A stretch of DNA of 64,000 bases, taken from assembly GCA_019096065.1 (NCBI GenBank), contig JAGUCH010000009.1, positions 4,660,001 through 4,724,000 of the forward strand, given 5' to 3'. Each line of letters opens with the position of its first letter. The stretch's first letter is position 1. The notes below the pieces were generated by a model. It had not been told where the DNA came from. It ran no database searches and saw only the letters and a list, made by a program, of their open reading frames with translations. The stretch comes from Paracyclopina nana. Lineage: Eukaryota > Arthropoda > Copepoda > Cyclopoida > Cyclopettidae. The translations under genes were made by a program, and so were the position numbers. This document shows, one piece after another, positions 46,016-56,436 of this stretch.

Positions 46016-46335
46016 GCCGAACGGCAAATCGCGCGGCGATCACCCGTAAACAAAGAACTTGCACGGAAAAAACTTCGCGGAAAGTAGCAAAAACCTCTAA
46101 GTCCCAAAGTACGAATTAGAGGCCGATCAGAAAACGGTGAACAGAAAACCAATGACGTAGACAAACCTCATTGCACGCGGACTTACTGAGACACTTCTCG
46201 GAGCCGGCTGAACACTATAAATAGCTCACGTGGGACAAGGTTCGATCCCCATTGTGATTCAAAACTCATAGCAGTCCACGTCCACCACGTTGCCCGAGTC
46301 CTCGTTCAACCAAAACTTTTCTGAAAAAGAAGAAG
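46016..46335 (+). promoter_or_regulatory. Leader of the third ORF with TATA box
   Basis: A TATAAAT element at 46216-46222 lies about 120 bases before the ORF3 start codon at 46336, close to a CACGTG E-box (about 46228). It could drive a separate ORF3 transcript. GGTTCGATCCC (about 46239) matches a tRNA B box, but no A box was found. Confidence 0.4.
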
Positions 46336-47757
46336 ATGGCTCAACAATTGTCGCAACCCACCATCAACCGTAAAAGGAACTATCAATTTAAGTTCAATAA
46401 ACCCACCTTCTACAGCGACCTCAAAACGAAAGGTAGCGGCATAGCCGAAGTTTTGCTCAACCCCATGAACCGGATCCTTGGCTCTAAACTTCAGGAAGGC
46501 CACATATCCAGGATCCCCATGGAGCATCTTCGAAAACGGTTAGACTGGCTTAAACTGGACAGTCTTAGACTTCTGTACTTGAGTCGAGGAAACGTAAAGG
46601 ATGCGATTCATGTATTTAGCGAATTAGGCCAGATCTACGATGAGTCCATGAAACTGTTTAGCTCCGCAGATCCTTACCCGATTCACCGAACCATGCAAAA
46701 CGATGAAACTCGTAGAATCGCCCTCCGTAATTATAATGAGCTCCAGCGCGAAAAGGGCGGCATTGAAGACCTTGTTCGTCAAACCTCTGGAGCTCCAACC
46801 CGAAACCAGCCGCGAAACCAAACTTCCACTAGATCTGTAAACGTAAACCGAGTTAGTAATGCCAGTGCTAGAAACAGGGGAAACGAAATGATCGCGAACT
46901 TCGCACAAACTGTCATGTTCCGTGACCCCCGCACTGATCCAAAAGGTCTGGCTTGCTCACTCTCTAGCGATAAAATTGTCCTCGTCCCTATCTCAGCCAT
47001 CAACTCCATCTTGAACCAAAACCCTCACATTTCAGTCAAAAACCTTTTCGAAACTAATAATGACTTTGTGAGGCGAGATAGGCGATGGGAAATTCGAACC
47101 GAGGAGGCTAACTTTGTCTCCCACTTACGTAAAACGTCAGGGCAAGCCCCTGACACCGTGGATTTGGTCTCGCCGTCTTCGTCTGCCTCGGCTTCAGTGG
47201 AGGGAGCTTCGGATGCATCATATCAGCCCATTCCAGCTACGATGACATCCTCCACCACCTCCACTACTTCGCTCGAGCCAGGCTCCGAGCCCTCTATGAC
47301 TTCGGGGCCCACTACCACGCCATCTGGAAGCGATCCCGAGTCAGCCCCGTCCTCTGATCTGGAGACAGCAAGGCAGCGTATTTTGCCATTCGAGCAACTG
47401 CTGCTGAAGATCGACGACTCGCCTCCTTCCACCTCGGCTTCCGTTGCCCCACTGGCTCCGGAAATAGCCCCGCTGGCCCCTATAAAGGTGGAAATTCCTC
47501 CGCCCTTGTTGATGGCACCGCCCACTATGGCGCAAGTCTCGGCGCAAGCCCCCTCGCAACCTCGACTTGCCACCCCGATTCCGCCACCTCCAGGTGCAAA
47601 CGCGGGCCCCCGACTGCTTGGCGAAGTCCCTGAAGACTTATTGAAGAGGGAAGATGACGAGGACGATGACATCGATATGTCTGATGCCCATGATCTGATG
47701 TTCGGTGACGAAGAACAAGATGGTGGCGACGACGCGCCCCCAGCGGGGAATGTTTGA
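46336..47757 (+). CDS. Third ORF of the retrotransposon, unknown function
   Basis: 473 codons in the position of env. I recognise no family. The first 250 residues are a mostly helical, basic domain (RKRNYQFKFNKPTF, HLRKRLDWLKLDSLRLLYL). A middle segment includes FRDPRTDPKGLACSL, and a long Pro/Ser/Thr-rich low-complexity part follows. The tail is strongly acidic (REDDEDDDIDMSD, FGDEEQDGGDD). There is no signal peptide and no membrane segment, so it is not a normal envelope protein. The stop codon falls in the first bases of the 3' LTR. The frame is long, uninterrupted and codon-rich, so a real protein is likely. Basic N-terminus and acid tail suggest nucleic-acid or nucleoprotein work, but that is inference. 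Confidence 0.75.
   Translation: MAQQLSQPTINRKRNYQFKFNKPTFYSDLKTKGSGIAEVLLNPMNRILGSKLQEGHISRIPMEHLRKRLDWLKLDSLRLLYLSRGNVKDAIHVFSELGQIYDESMKLFSSADPYPIHRTMQNDETRRIALRNYNELQREKGGIEDLVRQTSGAPTRNQPRNQTSTRSVNVNRVSNASARNRGNEMIANFAQTVMFRDPRTDPKGLACSLSSDKIVLVPISAINSILNQNPHISVKNLFETNNDFVRRDRRWEIRTEEANFVSHLRKTSGQAPDTVDLVSPSSSASASVEGASDASYQPIPATMTSSTTSTTSLEPGSEPSMTSGPTTTPSGSDPESAPSSDLETARQRILPFEQLLLKIDDSPPSTSASVAPLAPEIAPLAPIKVEIPPPLLMAPPTMAQVSAQAPSQPRLATPIPPPPGANAGPRLLGEVPEDLLKREDDEDDDIDMSDAHDLMFGDEEQDGGDDAPPAGNV
47743..47750 (+). other. Polypurine tract
   Basis: GCGGGGAA immediately before the 3' LTR, expected start site for plus-strand DNA synthesis. It is short for a PPT, and the same sequence recurs after pol. 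Confidence 0.6.
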
Positions 47758-47982
47758 ACTTCATCTCCTTCCATCATGTTTGAATGTTCCCGCCCTTAGT
47801 ATTCAACGTAGTATTCAACTGTTGTCAGCTGACGGCTAATAAAAGCTCAGTTACTTCCTTGCATTCATCGTTTACACGTCTTTATTGAAAACTTCATCGT
47901 TTCATAAAAACTTGAACAATACTTCATAGTCTTCCGCAATTCTCTCAAAGGCCTTAGTACTTTTGCAGCGACATTGCGTACA
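47751..47982 (+). repeat. 3' LTR
   Basis: 232 bp, visually identical to the 5' LTR. A frame that begins in its last bases runs open into the 3' part of PMS1. Confidence 0.93.
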
Positions 47983-47987
47983 CCTAT
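47983..47987 (+). repeat. Target-site duplication, right copy (CCTAT)
   Basis: Second copy of the 5-bp PMS1 target sequence flanking the element. Confidence 0.9.
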
Positions 47988-50079
47988 GCTGTGTTTCTGA
48001 CTTGGAAATCACTTCGAAAAGAGCCCAAGATCCAACGGCCAAATGTGTGAAGTTCTCAAGGAAAACATGCCAAAAAGTGTCATTCTCTAATGTGGCATCT
48101 ACTAATGGCACAACTGTCAAAGCTGTCCATTTGTTTGACAATTTGCCAGTCAGGAAAAATTACTACAAAAAGGGCAATCATTTAAAAGAGGACTTTAAAA
48201 AGGTTGAAGCCTTGATGTGGGCTTTTGGACTGATCCATCCTCACTTAAGGCTCAGCCTTGCTCATAATAAGGCGCAAGTACTTGTCAAGACAAGCTCCAA
48301 GAATCTGTTTTCTGCAGCTCAACAAGCGTTTGGCATTGACATTAGTTCTTGTCTTGAACTCGTTCAGTTTGAAGTTGAAGAAATGCAAGCTAAAATTGAT
48401 CTACTGATTGCTGCTAATGACGAACAGTCCATGCAAAAATGTTCAAGATCAAATAATGAGAAAATGTTCATTTCAATCAATCAGAGACCTGTAGTCTCAA
48501 AGTCACTTGAACGTGCATTGAAAAGCTCCTACTTGGCTGAAAAATACCCAGTGTGTTTTTTGTCAATCCGTGTGCCACAGTCAAGCATTGATGTCAATAT
48601 AGAACCCAACAAAACATCCGTGATGATGGAAAAACAGCAAGTGTTGCTTGAATGCATCCAAGCAGAGCTGAAAAAGCACTTCCTTCAAGAAGACTCAGCT
48701 AAGGATGAACTCTCAAAAGAAACTCCTTCTAATCACCAAACTGATGAAATATCAGTAACTGATAGCTTGCCAACTACGATTCTTGATGAAACTGCTGAGG
48801 AAGCATTCGAGTCCAATTTGAAGACAACACGGGAAAATACAATGAAAGAAAGCGAACCAGACAATTTGGCCACCAATCCTACAATGGACGAGAGCGCACC
48901 AAAAAATATGGTCATCAACCCAAATGGATCGTGGAGCAAAGGAACATTATTCAAAAGCCAGCATTCCGGAGAAGTCATCAAACCAGTCAATATTTTGACG
49001 AAAGGAGGTGGAAACTTTCTCAAAAGCTTCAAAGAATACAAGAAAATAAATGAGTCGTTGAGTGAAACGGAAAGCAGCGAAAACAGTTTAAGTCACAATG
49101 TGAAACCCCAAAATCAGCCTTTGATCACTTCATTTACGAGTGGAATATCTGATGAAGATGTCGCATCTTATTGTAAGCCAATAAAACGTAAAATGGCTAA
49201 TCTTGAAGATACTTTGCCAAAGGCCAAGAAAACTGTGAACAAGACAATAGATGAAGAGTCATTTGAGCAAGTGGACGTTTTCCTAGAGAAAATGAGGGAA
49301 AAAAGACACGCCAATGGGATCATTGGAGACAAAACGTTGATGGAATCAGCAGCTCCCATGGGACCACCAGTGATGAGACGGATTGACTACAAATTGCTGA
49401 GAGAGGCATTGCATGTCAATTTCAGCGGCCAGAAAGTGAAAGAAGATTCCAAAGTTAACAATTCAATGAAAAATTGTGTCATTGGGCAATTAACTCCTAG
49501 TGGATTTTGGGTGGTGAAGGTGAAAGGCGATTTGAAAATTGTGAACCATCACAGAGTGCAAGAAGTGGTGCTGTTCAACAGGTTAATGCAAAGTCATGCA
49601 TTGCCTTCAGCTGAACTTCCTAAAGGTCCATTAGACATATGTGCCCAGCCCAATTGGAACCCTTCATACTCTCCGATTGTTATAGCTTTGATCAGCGATC
49701 CAAGGCTCACCTTGAATGGCCTTAAAGTGAAGAAAAGTGAACAAGGCGGACTTGTGATGACAGAAACTTGCCCCAATATTTCATTCATGGGAGTGTCTGA
49801 CCTCATGGAAATAGCTAAAATTGTTGCCACAAATGAGAAAGCTTCAATTGAGCAATGCAGGCCTCTCAAAGTGAGGGCTTACCTCAAATCTGAGGCCATA
49901 CGGATGAACAGACAAATGCCTTCCAATGCTGATATGGCAACAATGCAAAAATTCTTGGAACATCCTCTGAGCAATCCAAACATTGACGTGTGCCTACATT
50001 CAAAGCCCCTATTTCACAAACTTGAAAAAGTAAAATGAAAAATTATCATATTTTTCTAACATCTAGCTAAGGTGTACAA

Positions 50080-50255
50080 ATGACATTTGACCTATGGCTT
50101 GATACAGTTTCGAATGTCATTTGCTCGGAACGGATATTGATTGCTTTGTGCACCAATACAATTGAATGGCTTGTGCTTGCCATGAAAGGTCCACTAATCA
50201 GCCCTAAGGCTGAATTGACTAAGATTGACCTCAAACAAAGGGAAAATAGTATAGC
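50080..50255 (-). pseudogene. Decayed copy of the POLR1A last exon
   Basis: Aligns with about 50425-50590. Shared landmarks are CAGTTTCGAATGTCATTTG (offset 345 bp), TTCAAT-type blocks, GGCTTGTRTGTGCCATSAAA, TAAGGCTGA and GATTGACCTCAA. On the minus strand the frame is broken by stops and changes. It fills most of the 250-bp space between the convergent PMS1 and POLR1A ends. Confidence 0.8.
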
Positions 50256-50288
50256 GCAATGGAAAGCCGATGGAATTTTAAGTGTGTA

Positions 50289-53200
50289 TTAAAAGTTTTG
50301 CTCTTTAACGCTTGACATTAACAAATCTTGCATGACTTTGAAAGATCCAGTGCCTCCACAGAAAGGCTTGCCAATGACAATACAAGAGCTCGGTGAATCA
50401 AGTGTGTCGCTCTTTCCAGCCAAGGTGGCGGACCTGAGAAATCCAATGGCAGTTTCGAATGTCATTTGTTGGAAAGGAGAGGGATTGTTTTCAATGCCAA
50501 TTCGATTGAAAGGCTTGTATGTGCCATCAAATGTCATGTAATCAGCAATAAGGCTGAGATGACGAGGATTGACCTCAATTCCATAAGCGCTGAAAAAAAA
50601 TCCCAACGGTTACTCCAGACGTCTAATTGAAACTAAAAGACAAGTTTGTTACCTAAAAACGTTGACAATTTCATGGACAATGGTTTTGTTGGCTGCCTCA
50701 ATTCCGTAATAGCGAGCCATGTCATGAACATTGTTGCAGTGAAGTCTCCTCAAATCCAGGATGTTTTCATACTTGAACATAGCCTCAATGTTGGCACCTT
50801 CAGTGGTGAGGACAACTTCATTCTTGTCATTTTTGATGAGGAAGGCTCGAGAAATATTTTTAGTCTCACGAATGACAGCCTTTTCCGCGGCCTTGCGAAT
50901 AACATTAGACATATCAACGTTCTTTTGATTGACCCTGAAGGCCATTGTCATTTCACACCAAAGCTCTTTTTCAGTGTCGTAAAGATAGTCCACGATGCTT
51001 GCATGCCCTAGAGGAGACGTCATTGCAGTTACAAGTAAGAAACAGTTGATTTAAGCAAATTAGTTACCTCCTTTGGCTGAACACAAATTGAGGACAGCAA
51101 TTTTTCTAATTTGGGCAGCTCTCGACTGCATGTTCCTCTTCTCTTCCTTCCGCTTCTTGTCAGGAGAAATGAAGTCGTTCATATCCTCATCTTCCTCCAT
51201 TTCCTCGATACCTTCATCTTTGTCCCTATGATTAATAGTAACTTCTATGAACTGCAATTTGACAGATAAAAAATAAATTACTTACATTGCACTTGAAGGT
51301 CTGGATTTGGGATTGCTTTCTAAATCAAAGTCTTCTGGATCATCACCGAGCTCCTTGTCGAGATTTCTAACCAAATCCACTTCTTCGTCAGACAGCTCTT
51401 CGGCAAAATCTTGATCCATTTGCCTTGACTTTTTCCTGGCATCAGTGGCATCAGCATCATCAGCCAGCTCTTCCTCATCACTGGAAGCATGGCCCTCTCC
51501 GAAGCCTCCCTTCTCAATTTGATCCATTGTCTTGTCTTGCGCAGCTTCGTTGGAATCATCCTCTTCATCCTCTTCATTTTGGCCTCTTTTCCTCTTTCCT
51601 TTCCCATTCTCAGTCTCAATATTGATTTTCTTGTCCTTGATGACAGCAGCCAAAACGACCAGTAGCTTCTTAGAAATGAAGGTTTTCTCCATGTAGTTGA
51701 GGATCGTGGCAGGATTGACGGCAAATTGGGCCTTGTAGGATTTCCTGGGCAAAAATTCAAATCTCATGGTGACCAACCTGCTCCTTTGGCCTTTGGTCAA
51801 GTTCAACTTTTCATGGACATGAACACACTCCAGGAGGTTGGCCAGAGTGACCCTGTTCAGGCCCACCCTCAAAGCCTCCTTTTCCTTGTCAGTGACATGA
51901 GGCAGGAATGGGATGGTCAGTGAGGGAGTCTTGATGTTGGCAGACGCCACCATGAGGATCTCCCTGAGCCTAGGGATACCCAGAGTGACATTCATGTCAC
52001 CTCTTCCGGCAAAATGGAAAGTGTTGAGTGTCATCTGCGTGGAGGGCTCTCCCACTGACTGGGCAGCCAGGACTCCCACAGGTTCACCTGCGTCCACCAT
52101 GGCATGCATGAATTTGGTGTAGAGCATCTCCCTGAACGAGGTGTCTTTGACACCTTGATAATCCTCGATCATTTTATCAATTGTCTCAGAGACACTTCCA
52201 AAGTTGGAGTCTGGACGATACTTGGAGGTGAGAGGATCTGGCATTTTCCCCACCTTCTTCTCGTATTTATGCTTGTTGGCGTATCGCCTCCAGGATTGCT
52301 CCAGTCTCAGAGCTTTCTGAGTCCTGCCATTTTTGGGATCAATCACATCATCACCATGCACTTCTTCAGTGCCATATTTTTCACAGAACTTGACGAAGCC
52401 AGTGACTCGTCTCCTTGAACCTGGGTTGGTATTTTTGGCCTTGGCCTTGCGAACTGTCTCCTTGTAGTCGTCCAGGCCTTGAGGATCTTGAACTGCAGCC
52501 TTGGCCATCTGGATGGCTCTGGGGTCATGAACAATGGCCTTGTTGTTGTTCAAAAAGTCCAATTGGCTTGACTTCAGATATTGCGACTTGCACACGTCCA
52601 ATCCATCTTCACCATACTGGAACTGGATAACGGATCCGTCACAGCTGTCACGGACAGTCTGGTCATAGTTGACCACAAGGCCTTCAAGCAATTTGATGAG
52701 GCAACGTTGCAAGTATCCGGATCTGGAGGTCTTGACAGCAGTATCAATGAGTCCTTCGCGGCCAGCCATACAATGGTAGAAGAACTCTTGTGGCTTGATG
52801 CCAGTCATGAATCTTCCGTCGATGAAGCCGCCAGCCCTGGGACGCTTGTCATAGGCCTTGAAGCTGGGCAGTGGCTTGCCGGATACCATCAGCGGAGGCC
52901 TTTTGCCCTCGAGCTCAATTTGGCCGAGCAGGCACGAGATTTGCATGGTATTCACTGACGAGCCCTTGGCGCCAGCTTGAACCATCAGTTGGAGGTTGTT
53001 TTGGGGAAACGTGGCTACCAGACCACGTGGCATGCACGCAGAGTTGATTTTGTTGGTGGCATTGGAGAGCCGTTCTTTGTAGGCCCTGTCAATGTCCATC
53101 CTTCGTTTGGGCACCTTCCGCGACTCCCTATGGGCATTCTCCAGAGCAGAGTCCAGCTCGTCTTCCTCAGGGACTTGGCCATCCTTGAACAGTCCCACAC

Positions 53201-55807
53201 CATCGGCAGCTGATTCCAGACCTGTCTTTCGGGTCTCTTTCATGATTGCCTTCCTGGCCTCGTTGGCGCTGTCCGTGACGAGAATGTCACGCACTCCCAG
53301 GGTGAAGCCCTCGGTGTGCAAGAAGTTGGTGAAGATCTTGGAGAAAGCAGAGAGGAGCTTGCCAGAGTAGGTTCCACCGTACAGCTCGAAAAAGGCATGC
53401 ACTAGACTGTAGTGAGTCGCACCGTACTGGTTTTTGTCCAGGATACCGGAGAGGAATTCACCCTTGCTGAAGATGACCTCTGACTCGCACATGGTGGGGC
53501 CAACTTCCATCTTCACCGGCAAGGCTGATCCGCCAGCCCTCCACTTTCGAGGCTTATGCTTTTCCCACTCGTGCCCTTTGATTTTGGCCTTAGTCATCAA
53601 CGTTGGAGGATCCTTGTCCTGGAAAATAGAAATTGAAAATATGCCTAGCTTAGGTTGAAGTATGTCACCTTTGGCACTAAATTGATGATGATTGTGGAAA
53701 TGATCTGCTTGCCAGACCACAGTGGGTAGGGCTTGAGGATGCACGGCGGCAGAGTCTTGATTTTGCCTCTCACAGCATCGACAAGGGCACCAAAGACAAG
53801 TTGCTGGTACTCGGCTTGAGGGAAGAACCTTCCGCGGATCGTCATCTTGACTCCAGCTATGATGTGATCCTGGATCAGACCTTGGAGGGGAGAGCCGTCC
53901 TTTGGCACCAAATACTGCTTGCACACGTTGACAATGTTGTACGCCTCGGATCGAGCCACCTCGTTTTGCGGGTAATGCGCATTCATTTCGTCCCCGTCGA
54001 AGTCAGCATTGTAGGACTTGCAAATGGCATAGTGAAGCCTCATGACCTTGTGGCCTTTGAGGACACGAGCTCGATGTGCCATGATGCTGGGCTTGTGCAG
54101 CGTTGGCTGGCGATTGAGCAGCATGGCATCGCCGTTTTTCAAGTGCCTGTGCACATACTTGACGCCAGACTCCTCAGATGATCCTGGAGTCAACAGGGTT
54201 TTGGCAAGAGCCTCTCTTTGGCCAAGATTCTTGGGATTGATCATGGTCCTGTAGCCGGACTCGGACTCCACGAACAAAGCTCCGGGATGGACGTCCGGGC
54301 CATTGATCACGGCTTGGCGCAGCTCCTCCACATTCCAATGGGTGACGGGTGTCCTATAGGTCAATTTCTTGGCAAACACCTCGGGTAGGCCGATTTCGTC
54401 AATGCACAAGTTGGGATCAGGTGTGATGACGGTGCGAGCAGCAAAGTTGACCCTCTTGCCCATCATGTTCATGCGAAAGAGTCCTTGTTTGCGTTCAATC
54501 ACTTGCTTGAAGCCCCAAGTGTTGCCCTTTCCTGAGGCCCCGCGGTTCATGTCTCGGTCCAGGACGTGGTCCACGTGCTGCTGCAGCTCTTTCCACACCG
54601 TGTCCATTTGCATCAATGAAGTTTCGCCACGTATGGATTTCAACATTTCCCTCGCCTCATTTGGCAGCTGCTCCACATCGGCACCTTGGACAACCTGGAG
54701 GATCTGCTTGAGAATCGTCACGGTTTCAACCACACTCTGAAGCCCAGTGGACTGGGGATGAATGGTCATCATTCCACCGGTGAATTGGCACGGCCTGGTC
54801 TTCGGTGGCGGTACACTGAGAACATTGACGAAAAACAAGTCAGTGGGATGCTTGCCACTCTTGTTGTTGAGCATGGGGTACAGAATGGTCATGATTTCGG
54901 GATCGACTGCAAAGAGTTCCCTGAAATGGTTTTGCAGCTCCTCCGGATTCAACTCGGTCTTCTCCCTGTCACCAGCTTTTCGCAGCTTCCTGGCATTTTG
55001 ACTGATGTTCAAGGTGGAGTCATTCACTTCATCACCATTGTTGTTGAGCTTGAAGCCCTCGTAAATGAACCTGGACTTGTAAAAGACAATGGTCTTGGTC
55101 ACGGCTCCACAGTTGGGGCAACAGCTCGATTTCGAGCTTTGCGACAGAAACTCTTTGTTGTAGCTTTTGCGCAGAGCCTCGATGCTCCTCGTGTTCTTGA
55201 TCACCTCCACATTGGAGTCGGCAAGAGCTTCTCTCTTGAACTTGTCCAACTTGGCAATGATCATGGCCGAGTCCACGGACTGTTTGGCCGCTTTTTTGGC
55301 CGCTTTCTCGTCCTCGTCATAGGAGAATCCTCCACTCTGATTCGTAAGAATGTCTTGCGCTTCCTGGGCTTGAATCACCAATCCGTGATCCAGAAGCTCC
55401 TGTTGCACCAGATACAGCCTCTTCAGATGGTCGTCAATTCTGAAGCGATGGCAAGTGACGCATGACATCTTGAGCAGCCTCAGGATGGTGTTGTAAAACA
55501 GAGGGTTGCAAACTGGCAATGGCAGCTCGATGTGGCCGAGATGTCCCGGACAATGTTCGCAGTGCAGCATGCATGTCGAGCACATCAGCTCGCCCCTGTC
55601 GGAAAACGGGCCCATATGAAGGTCATAAAGGCCGCCTGGCACCGGATGTCCAAGTTGGTTGAACGACAAGGGGTTGACCACTTGGACAACGCTGAGCTTG
55701 CGAATTTCATCGGCGGAGTAAACGCCAAAACTAACCGAAGTGGCTTCATCGTGAATGGCCTCCTCTTTCGAGAATTCCGTCCGTTGCCTTCTATAATTGG
55801 AGCCCAT
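50289..55807 (-). CDS. POLR1A: RNA polymerase I largest subunit
   Basis: Largest catalytic subunit (RPA1/A190) of the nucleolar polymerase that makes pre-rRNA. Five exons join in phase: 55807-53669, 53618-51286, 51225-51068, 51007-50653 and 50589-50289, about 1,761 residues, close to the human 1,720. The N-terminal zinc clamp [17 protein letters not shown] spans 77-92. [10 protein letters not shown], which holds the catalytic Mg, lies near 604. The trigger loop [16 protein letters not shown] lies near 1005. The Pol I-specific acidic insertion (poly-Asp/Glu, about 51380-51640) is present. The C-terminus ([20 protein letters not shown]) is the conserved family end. The ATG at 55807 is used; one 14 codons upstream is equally open. 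It starts head to head with the PI3-kinase gene. Confidence 0.95.
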
Positions 55808-56436
55808 TTTTGCGATTTTCCGCGATAAACAGCGACTTTTCACATCCACGTGCTAACTTCACTTCACTTGTTACCGCGACAATTTCCCAACATGTTTTTA
55901 TTTTGTCAACAAACGGATTTTCACAGCGTTCTATACCCGCTTTTAAAGTAGAGCTCCGTGGAAGCACTAAGATATCAACAGATTCTTTTGTAGGTAGAGC
56001 AGATAAATCTAAGCTTTCACAATCCCCAATAATTATTGTATACAAAGTAAAATATAATTTTTAAATGATTACGGAGGTTGAAGAATTAACCAAACAGTAT
56101 AAAGGCAACATTTTTTACTTAAAAAGCTGAACAATGTTTAAAATAGTTTGGATAAAGCCAGATTTTTATGGCTCGAGGTTAATGTTCGATCCGATCATCA
56201 TAATCAGTGCATAAAGTGAAACCTTCAATTGACAGTCGAGTTTTTATCACGTTTCACCATTGTCGGTGACATTTTATCCCAAATTCTTCATTTTTTAACC
56301 AAATCTCCTCAGATTGTGTGGTGTTTTTTCGTGAAACGAACTGGGTGAAATTTGCCATGAGCTTGTGAAAAGCGCGGCAAAGCTGCCCAAAATTTCGAAA
56401 GCAGGGAACGCCACCACGCCTCTTTGTCTTTACAAA
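55808..56436. promoter_or_regulatory. Shared upstream region, POLR1A and PIK3C2
   Basis: 629-bp gap between two divergent start codons. No exon, repeat or clear core-promoter element seen. Confidence 0.4.

Larger units (their letters stand above)
38274..47982 (+). mobile_element. Full-length BEL/Pao LTR retrotransposon
   Basis: 9,709 bp with 232-bp LTRs that look identical, TG...CA ends, a 5-bp target duplication and a tRNA-Lys-type primer binding site. It carries open gag, pol and third reading frames. Domain order (gag with zinc knuckles; protease, RT, RNase H, integrase) and the YMDD-type RT place it in BEL/Pao. I see no stop codons or frameshifts that would disable it. It lies in the same orientation as the PMS1 gene that it interrupts. 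Confidence 0.95.
37973..50038 (+). pseudogene. PMS1: PMS1-type MutL homologue, interrupted by a retrotransposon
   Basis: MutL-family mismatch-repair protein. The 5' part (37973-38273, about 100 codons) has the GHKL ATPase motifs in order: ELIENAIDAQAT, DNGCG and GFRGEAL. The 3' part (from 47988 to the TGA ending at 50038) continues with TNGTTVKAVHLFDNLPVRK, the PMS1 transducer region, an acidic linker and a C-terminal dimerisation domain (NCVIGQLTPSGFWVVK). The PMS2-type DQHA endonuclease motif is absent, as in PMS1. The two parts are separated by a 9.7-kb BEL/Pao element flanked by CCTAT duplications. Without the element and one duplication copy, the frame is open throughout, about 785 residues in one exon. 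As it stands, translation would end inside the LTR soon after the ATPase motif III. No other damage is visible in either part, so the insertion is very young. Confidence 0.88.

Noticed and set aside
46238..46250. Pol III B box (GGTTCGATCCC) inside the retrotransposon
   Set aside because: No A box at the right distance; probably chance.
46336..47757. Third ORF as an envelope gene
   Set aside because: No signal peptide, membrane anchor, cleavage site or Cys-rich ectodomain.
47963..47990. ORF starting in the 3' LTR and running into PMS1 as a fusion gene
   Set aside because: The frame begins at a TTG and only reflects the insertion junction; no sign of a real start.
53645..53924. Separate gene upstream of the second POLR1A exon
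   Set aside because: The frame merely reads back through the 51-bp intron and antiparallel sequence; the phase-matched splice 53669/53618 explains it.
54686..55465. 259-codon plus-strand open frame across POLR1A
   Set aside because: Antisense shadow of the strongly conserved POLR1A exon; no domain and no splice context.
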